A DNA stretch of 8,771 nt, taken from assembly GCA_964570685.1 (NCBI GenBank), contig CAZMZC010000089.1:1-8771 (forward strand), in the 5' to 3' direction. The first letter of the stretch is position 1. Every line of letters begins with the position of its first letter. Shown in pieces: positions 5,497 through 8,771 of this stretch. This stretch comes from UBA1189 sp964570685 (GTDB lineage: Bacteria; Bacteroidota; Bacteroidia; Bacteroidales; Bacteroidaceae). The notes below the pieces were generated by a model. It saw nothing but the letters and a program-made list of their open reading frames with translations. It ran no database searches and was not told where the DNA came from. A program made the position numbers and the translations under genes.

Positions 5497-7587
5497 ATGC
5501 GAAGAGTCCTCCTTGGTATATTGCTGGCAGGAATGCTCGGCACCATCCATGCGCAAGAGAGCCTGCGTATGGCAGGTGACCGTATGGGTGGTAGTGGTGG
5601 CGGCATCCCCACCCTGAACCAGCAAGGTTTCACAGGAAACAATCAGGCTGGTCGCGACAGTACGGTGACCGACCGCTCGGTACCGCGCGACGTGAAGATG
5701 TTTCACGTCGGCACCACCTTGGGCGACATCACCCCCGTAGAGACCGACACGGCCGTATACAACTTTCAGAACCTGCATTTTGCCGACGGGCTCAACGGAG
5801 AGTATAATTACCTAGGCAACATGGGTTCGCCACGCCAGTCGCGCATCTTTTTCAACCGGCAGGGAGGGCAATTCGTATTCACCGATGCGCTGGACTTTTT
5901 CCTCACTCCACCGGGCGAATACAATTTCATCAACACCAAATCGCCCTTCACCAACCTCAGCTACTACCGTGCCGGCAACAAAATCAACGGCGAGGAGTGG
6001 GTAAAGGCCTACTTCGGTGTGAATGCCAACAAGCGCACAGGCATAGGATTCAACTTCGATTATCTGTACGGACGCGGACAGTATGACCACCAGTCGACAG
6101 CCTACGTCAACGGTAGCCTATACGGCTACCACCATGGCGACCGCTACGAGGTAAACGCTCTCTTCAGCTACAACAAGTTGCGCCTGGCCGAGAACGGAGG
6201 TATCTCTGACGACCGCTACATAACCAATCCCGAAGCGATGGCCGAAGGCAAGAAGACCTACAGCCCAGCCGATATGCCCACCAACCTGCAATCGACTTGG
6301 AACGAGAACTTCGTGCGCACCGGTTTCCTCGCTCAGGACTACAAGCTGGGCTACTACAAGGCACGTGTCGATAGCTTGCCCGACACCGTCATCACCCATC
6401 ACGACTTCATCGCCGTGAGCAAGGTATCGCACACCTTGGAAGTGAACAGCAATAGCCGCCGCTTCATCGACTACGCCAACACCAAGAACTACTACGCCCA
6501 AAACTACCTGCCCTACGACTCTATCGACGGCACCGAATACCTGCGCATACGCAACACTGTAGGGCTCACCCTCATCGAAGGCATCAACAAGTGGATTCCC
6601 TTCGGGGCATCGGCCTACGTGGCTCACGAATACCGCCACTTCACCCTTCCCGATAGCGCAGGAGGCATTGGCCGCGACCATACCCATACCTACAAGGAGA
6701 GCAACATCAGCCTTGGCGGTAACCTCAAGCGTACTCTCGGCAATGCGTTCCACTTCAACGCCACGGCCGAAACCGTCCTTGCAGGTACCGACCTCGGTGC
6801 ATTCAGCATCAAAGGGAATGCCGACCTCAGCTTCCGACTATGGAAGGACACCGTGCGCCTGCGTGCCGAGGGATATATGAAGAACACGAACCCATCGTTC
6901 TACTACCGCCACTACCACTCGCAGCACTACTGGTGGGACAACGAGCTGAACAAGGAGTTCCGCACACGCCTCGGCGGCAGCCTCAGCATCGACCGCTGGC
7001 ACACCCGCCTCTATGCAGGTGTCGAGAACATCAAGAACTACACCTACCTGGCCGGCACCCCCTACATGCCCGGGCAAAACACCTCTCCGCTTAGCCTGAG
7101 CAGCATCACCGCACGTCAATACACGGGCAACATACAGGTGCTCTCAGCCACCCTGTTCCAAGACTTCAAGTGGGGTGTGCTCCATTGGGACAATGAGCTT
7201 ACCGCACAACTCTCCTCCAAGGAGGAGGTGCTTCCCCTACCACTGCTCAACATATACAGCAACCTATACCTAAAGTTCGTGTACGCCAAGGTCCTCAATA
7301 TTCAGCTGGGTGCCGATGTACGCTACTTCAGCCGCTACTATGCACCCGACTATGCGCCAGCTTTGGAACAGTTCTTCGTGCAGGAGGGGCCACATCGTGT
7401 AGAGATAGGCGGCTACCCCTTCATCAATGTCTATGCCAACTTCCACCTCAAGCAGGTACGCTTCTATGTGATGTACTATCACGTCACACAGGGCCTGTTT
7501 GAGAACACCAATTCATTCCTCGCACCTCACTACCCCGTAAACCCACGCATGTTCAAGCTGGGCCTCTCGTGGAACTTCTGGGATTGA
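5497..7587 (+). CDS. Putative outer-membrane beta-barrel porin of Bacteroidetes (Porin_10-like)
   Basis: This 696-aa protein starts with a clear signal peptide (MRRVLLGILLAGMLGTIHA, cut before QES), followed by a Gly/Ser-rich linker (28-55). The body is made of alternating aromatic/polar beta-strands typical of a barrel. NGEYNYLGNMGSPRQSRIFF (100-119) and the closing strand FKLGLSWNFWD at the extreme C-terminus, an aromatic-ending beta-signal, resemble the Bacteroidetes putative porin family. It should be inserted in the outer membrane by the Bam machinery and allow diffusion of small solutes; its substrate is unknown. There is no TonB box, plug domain or SusC-like length. No Shine-Dalgarno site precedes the ATG, as is normal in Bacteroidetes. 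It appears complete, ending in TGA. The preceding gene fragment ends 19 bp upstream. Confidence 0.88.
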   Translation: MRRVLLGILLAGMLGTIHAQESLRMAGDRMGGSGGGIPTLNQQGFTGNNQAGRDSTVTDRSVPRDVKMFHVGTTLGDITPVETDTAVYNFQNLHFADGLNGEYNYLGNMGSPRQSRIFFNRQGGQFVFTDALDFFLTPPGEYNFINTKSPFTNLSYYRAGNKINGEEWVKAYFGVNANKRTGIGFNFDYLYGRGQYDHQSTAYVNGSLYGYHHGDRYEVNALFSYNKLRLAENGGISDDRYITNPEAMAEGKKTYSPADMPTNLQSTWNENFVRTGFLAQDYKLGYYKARVDSLPDTVITHHDFIAVSKVSHTLEVNSNSRRFIDYANTKNYYAQNYLPYDSIDGTEYLRIRNTVGLTLIEGINKWIPFGASAYVAHEYRHFTLPDSAGGIGRDHTHTYKESNISLGGNLKRTLGNAFHFNATAETVLAGTDLGAFSIKGNADLSFRLWKDTVRLRAEGYMKNTNPSFYYRHYHSQHYWWDNELNKEFRTRLGGSLSIDRWHTRLYAGVENIKNYTYLAGTPYMPGQNTSPLSLSSITARQYTGNIQVLSATLFQDFKWGVLHWDNELTAQLSSKEEVLPLPLLNIYSNLYLKFVYAKVLNIQLGADVRYFSRYYAPDYAPALEQFFVQEGPHRVEIGGYPFINVYANFHLKQVRFYVMYYHVTQGLFENTNSFLAPHYPVNPRMFKLGLSWNFWD

Positions 7588-7595
7588 TTCGAGGC

Positions 7596-7637
7596 ATGGG
7601 TTATGGGTTAAAGGTTATGGGTTATGGGTTAAAGGTT
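7596..7637. repeat. Two tandem 21-bp units built from 7-mers (ATGGGTT, ATGGGTT, AAAGGTT)
   Basis: The units 7596-7616 and 7617-7637 are identical. Each consists of ATGGGTT twice followed by AAAGGTT, so the underlying period is 7 bp. The array starts 8 bp after the porin stop. Variable GGTTA-type arrays like this are, from memory, common between genes in gut Bacteroidales. Function is unknown. Confidence 0.9.
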
Positions 7638-7648
7638 AGAGGGTAAAG

Positions 7649-7684
7649 TTTTAATTTTCAATTTTCAATTTTTAATTTTCAATT
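7649..7684. repeat. AT-rich 7-bp tandem array (AATTTTC, four copies)
   Basis: Copies lie at 7653-7659, 7660-7666, 7667-7673 (last base T instead of C) and 7674-7680, with a partial copy running to 7684 and TTTT before the first. The array ends 4 bp before the ATG of the oxidoreductase, so it occupies the place where a leader and ribosome entry would be. It shares the 7-bp period of the array just upstream but not its sequence. No hairpin or Bacteroidetes -33/-7 promoter pair (TTTG and TAnnTTTG) is evident. Confidence 0.88.
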
Positions 7685-7688
7685 CCAC

Positions 7689-8660
7689 ATGATACGCTGG
7701 GGAGTTATCGGATGTGGCGAGGCCACAGAGAAGAAGAGCGGACCCGCCTTCTCCAACATCGAGGGTTCCAAGATTGAGGCCGTCATGAGCCGCAATGCCG
7801 AGCGTGCACGCTCCTATGCCGAGCGCCACGGCATCAAGAAATGGTATACCAACGCGATGGACATCATCGACGACCCCAACGTGAACGCCATATACATAGC
7901 CACCCCACCCTCCTCACACGCCACCTATGCCATCATGGCCATCAAAGCCGGCAAGCCCGTATACATAGAGAAGCCCATGGCAGCCACCTACGAAGACTGC
8001 ATACGCATCAACAAGGCCAGCGAGGAAATGGGCGTACCCTGCTTCGTAGCCTACTACCGCCGCTATCTTCCCTACTTCAAGAAGGTGGAGGAGCTGATAC
8101 CCCGCGTAGGCAAGGTCATCAACGTGCAGATACGCTTGGCCCAGCCCCCACGCGAGTTCGACGGCAGCACCGGTGCCGCCATGCCCTGGCGCGTACAGGC
8201 CAACATCGCCGGTGGCGGCTACTTCTACGACCTCGCCCCTCACCAGCTCGACCTCCTGCAACACTACTTCGGATGCATCATCGAGGCCAAGGGCTACACC
8301 GCCAATCGTGGCGGGCTATACGATGCCGAAGACACCATCAGTGCCTGCTTCCGCTTCGACAATGGCCTCGTAGGTAGCGGCTCCTGGTGCTTCGTGGCCG
8401 ACGAGAGCGCCCAGGAAGACCGCATCGAGATCATCGGCGACAAGGGCATGATATGCTTCTCCGTATTCACCTATGCACCCATAGCCCTGCACGACACCGA
8501 CGGCAGACACGAATTCGTTGTGCCCAACCCCGAGCACGTGCAGCAACCACTCATCGAGAACATCGTACACCACCTGCAACGCAAGGATATATGCACCTGC
8601 AACGGCCTCAGCGCCACACCCACCAACTGGGTGATGGACCGCATATTGGGGAAGATATAA
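7689..8660 (+). CDS. Gfo/Idh/MocA family NAD(P)-dependent oxidoreductase
   Basis: The 323-aa protein has an N-terminal Rossmann fold starting at residue 1. The dinucleotide loop is GVIGCGEAT (5-13), followed by AIYIATPPSSHA (67-78) and the family hallmark YIEKPMA (92-98), in which K95 is the expected catalytic or cofactor-contacting lysine. The C-terminal alpha/beta domain carries GGGYFYDLAPHQLDLL (175-190), with D181 and H185 in the usual active-site positions. The length is typical and all key residues are present. These enzymes oxidise or reduce sugars, inositols and their derivatives using NAD(P). The substrate cannot be read from the sequence and no sugar-utilisation genes are next to it. 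It starts 101 bp after the porin, across the repeat arrays, so cotranscription is possible but not shown. Confidence 0.93.
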   Translation: MIRWGVIGCGEATEKKSGPAFSNIEGSKIEAVMSRNAERARSYAERHGIKKWYTNAMDIIDDPNVNAIYIATPPSSHATYAIMAIKAGKPVYIEKPMAATYEDCIRINKASEEMGVPCFVAYYRRYLPYFKKVEELIPRVGKVINVQIRLAQPPREFDGSTGAAMPWRVQANIAGGGYFYDLAPHQLDLLQHYFGCIIEAKGYTANRGGLYDAEDTISACFRFDNGLVGSGSWCFVADESAQEDRIEIIGDKGMICFSVFTYAPIALHDTDGRHEFVVPNPEHVQQPLIENIVHHLQRKDICTCNGLSATPTNWVMDRILGKI

Positions 8661-8771
8661 AACTCCCTGCGGACTTCACAGCCAGCGAGGAGCAACAAAA
8701 TCTATTATGCAAAACAACGGCGCACCCGCAAAACCCTGTGTTTGTCTTCTTGTATATTTTTCTTATGTCAG

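Noticed and set aside
6118..6753. 211-aa minus-strand open frame inside the porin
   Set aside because: Its Val/Ala/Gly-rich composition is typical of the complement of GC-rich coding sequence; the porin frame has signal peptide, strand pattern and C-terminal signal.
7596..7684. CRISPR array
   Set aside because: The units are 7 bp and contiguous with no unique spacers; they are simple tandem repeats.
7841..8377. 178-aa plus-strand frame overlapping the oxidoreductase
   Set aside because: It is an Arg/His-rich out-of-frame translation of the Gfo/Idh/MocA gene, whose motifs are complete in the other frame.
8707..8771. Possible start of a further gene at ATG 8707, open to the right edge
   Set aside because: Only about 21 codons are visible, with no recognisable motif or upstream signal; it cannot be supported. 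The 8661-8771 tail also shows no convincing terminator, only a weak CTCC...GGAG pairing.

Overview
The window joins two kinds of DNA that do not belong to the same type of chromosome. Positions 1 to about 5340 are read on the minus strand. They look like part of the transfer region of an integrative conjugative element (ICE) of gut Clostridia/Firmicutes: Shine-Dalgarno sites of the AGGAGG type, tightly packed genes, and a recognisable gene order. From about 5343 to the end, everything is on the plus strand and looks like a Bacteroidales chromosome: no Shine-Dalgarno sites, an outer-membrane porin of a family found in Bacteroidetes, and 7-bp AT-rich intergenic repeats. Both genes at the join (5338-5346) are cut, and neither side shows an element end.

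ICE part, in transcription order (right to left): the C-terminal third of a VirB4-like conjugation ATPase (4568-5362); a membrane-anchored NlpC/P60 peptidoglycan hydrolase (2789-4564); a small DUF4315 coiled-coil protein (2516-2773); a secreted and membrane-anchored SH3b + DUF4366 protein (1438-2526); a two-gene insert (about 58-1437); and the first 12 codons of DNA topoisomerase III, topB (37 to 1, running off the left edge). The four operon genes have gaps of 3 and 15 bp or overlap by 11 bp. They probably form one transcript serving the type IV secretion channel, local wall opening and mating-pair stabilisation.

The two-gene insert lies between DUF4366 and topB and looks like an independent cargo unit. 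It has its own extended -10 promoter overlapped by an inverted repeat, a 257-aa protein of unknown function, a 128-aa protein whose only recognisable domain is sigma-70 region 4, and a strong intrinsic terminator with a UACG tetraloop. Its base composition is lower in GC (about 40% in sampled rows, against 52-58% in sampled ICE and Bacteroidales rows). The terminator ends only a few bases before the topB ribosome binding site, so topB should depend on read-through. This is the part of the window most likely to hold something undescribed.

Bacteroidales part: the C-terminal 44 codons of a small membrane protein (5343-5477), a 696-aa putative beta-barrel porin (5497-7587), an intergenic region with two different arrays of 7-bp period (7596-7684), a Gfo/Idh/MocA-family oxidoreductase (7689-8660), and 111 bp of tail without a supportable feature. 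Nothing links these genes functionally to the ICE part.

The most economical reading is a metagenome assembly chimera at about 5340. A real rearrangement inside virB4 cannot be excluded from sequence alone.
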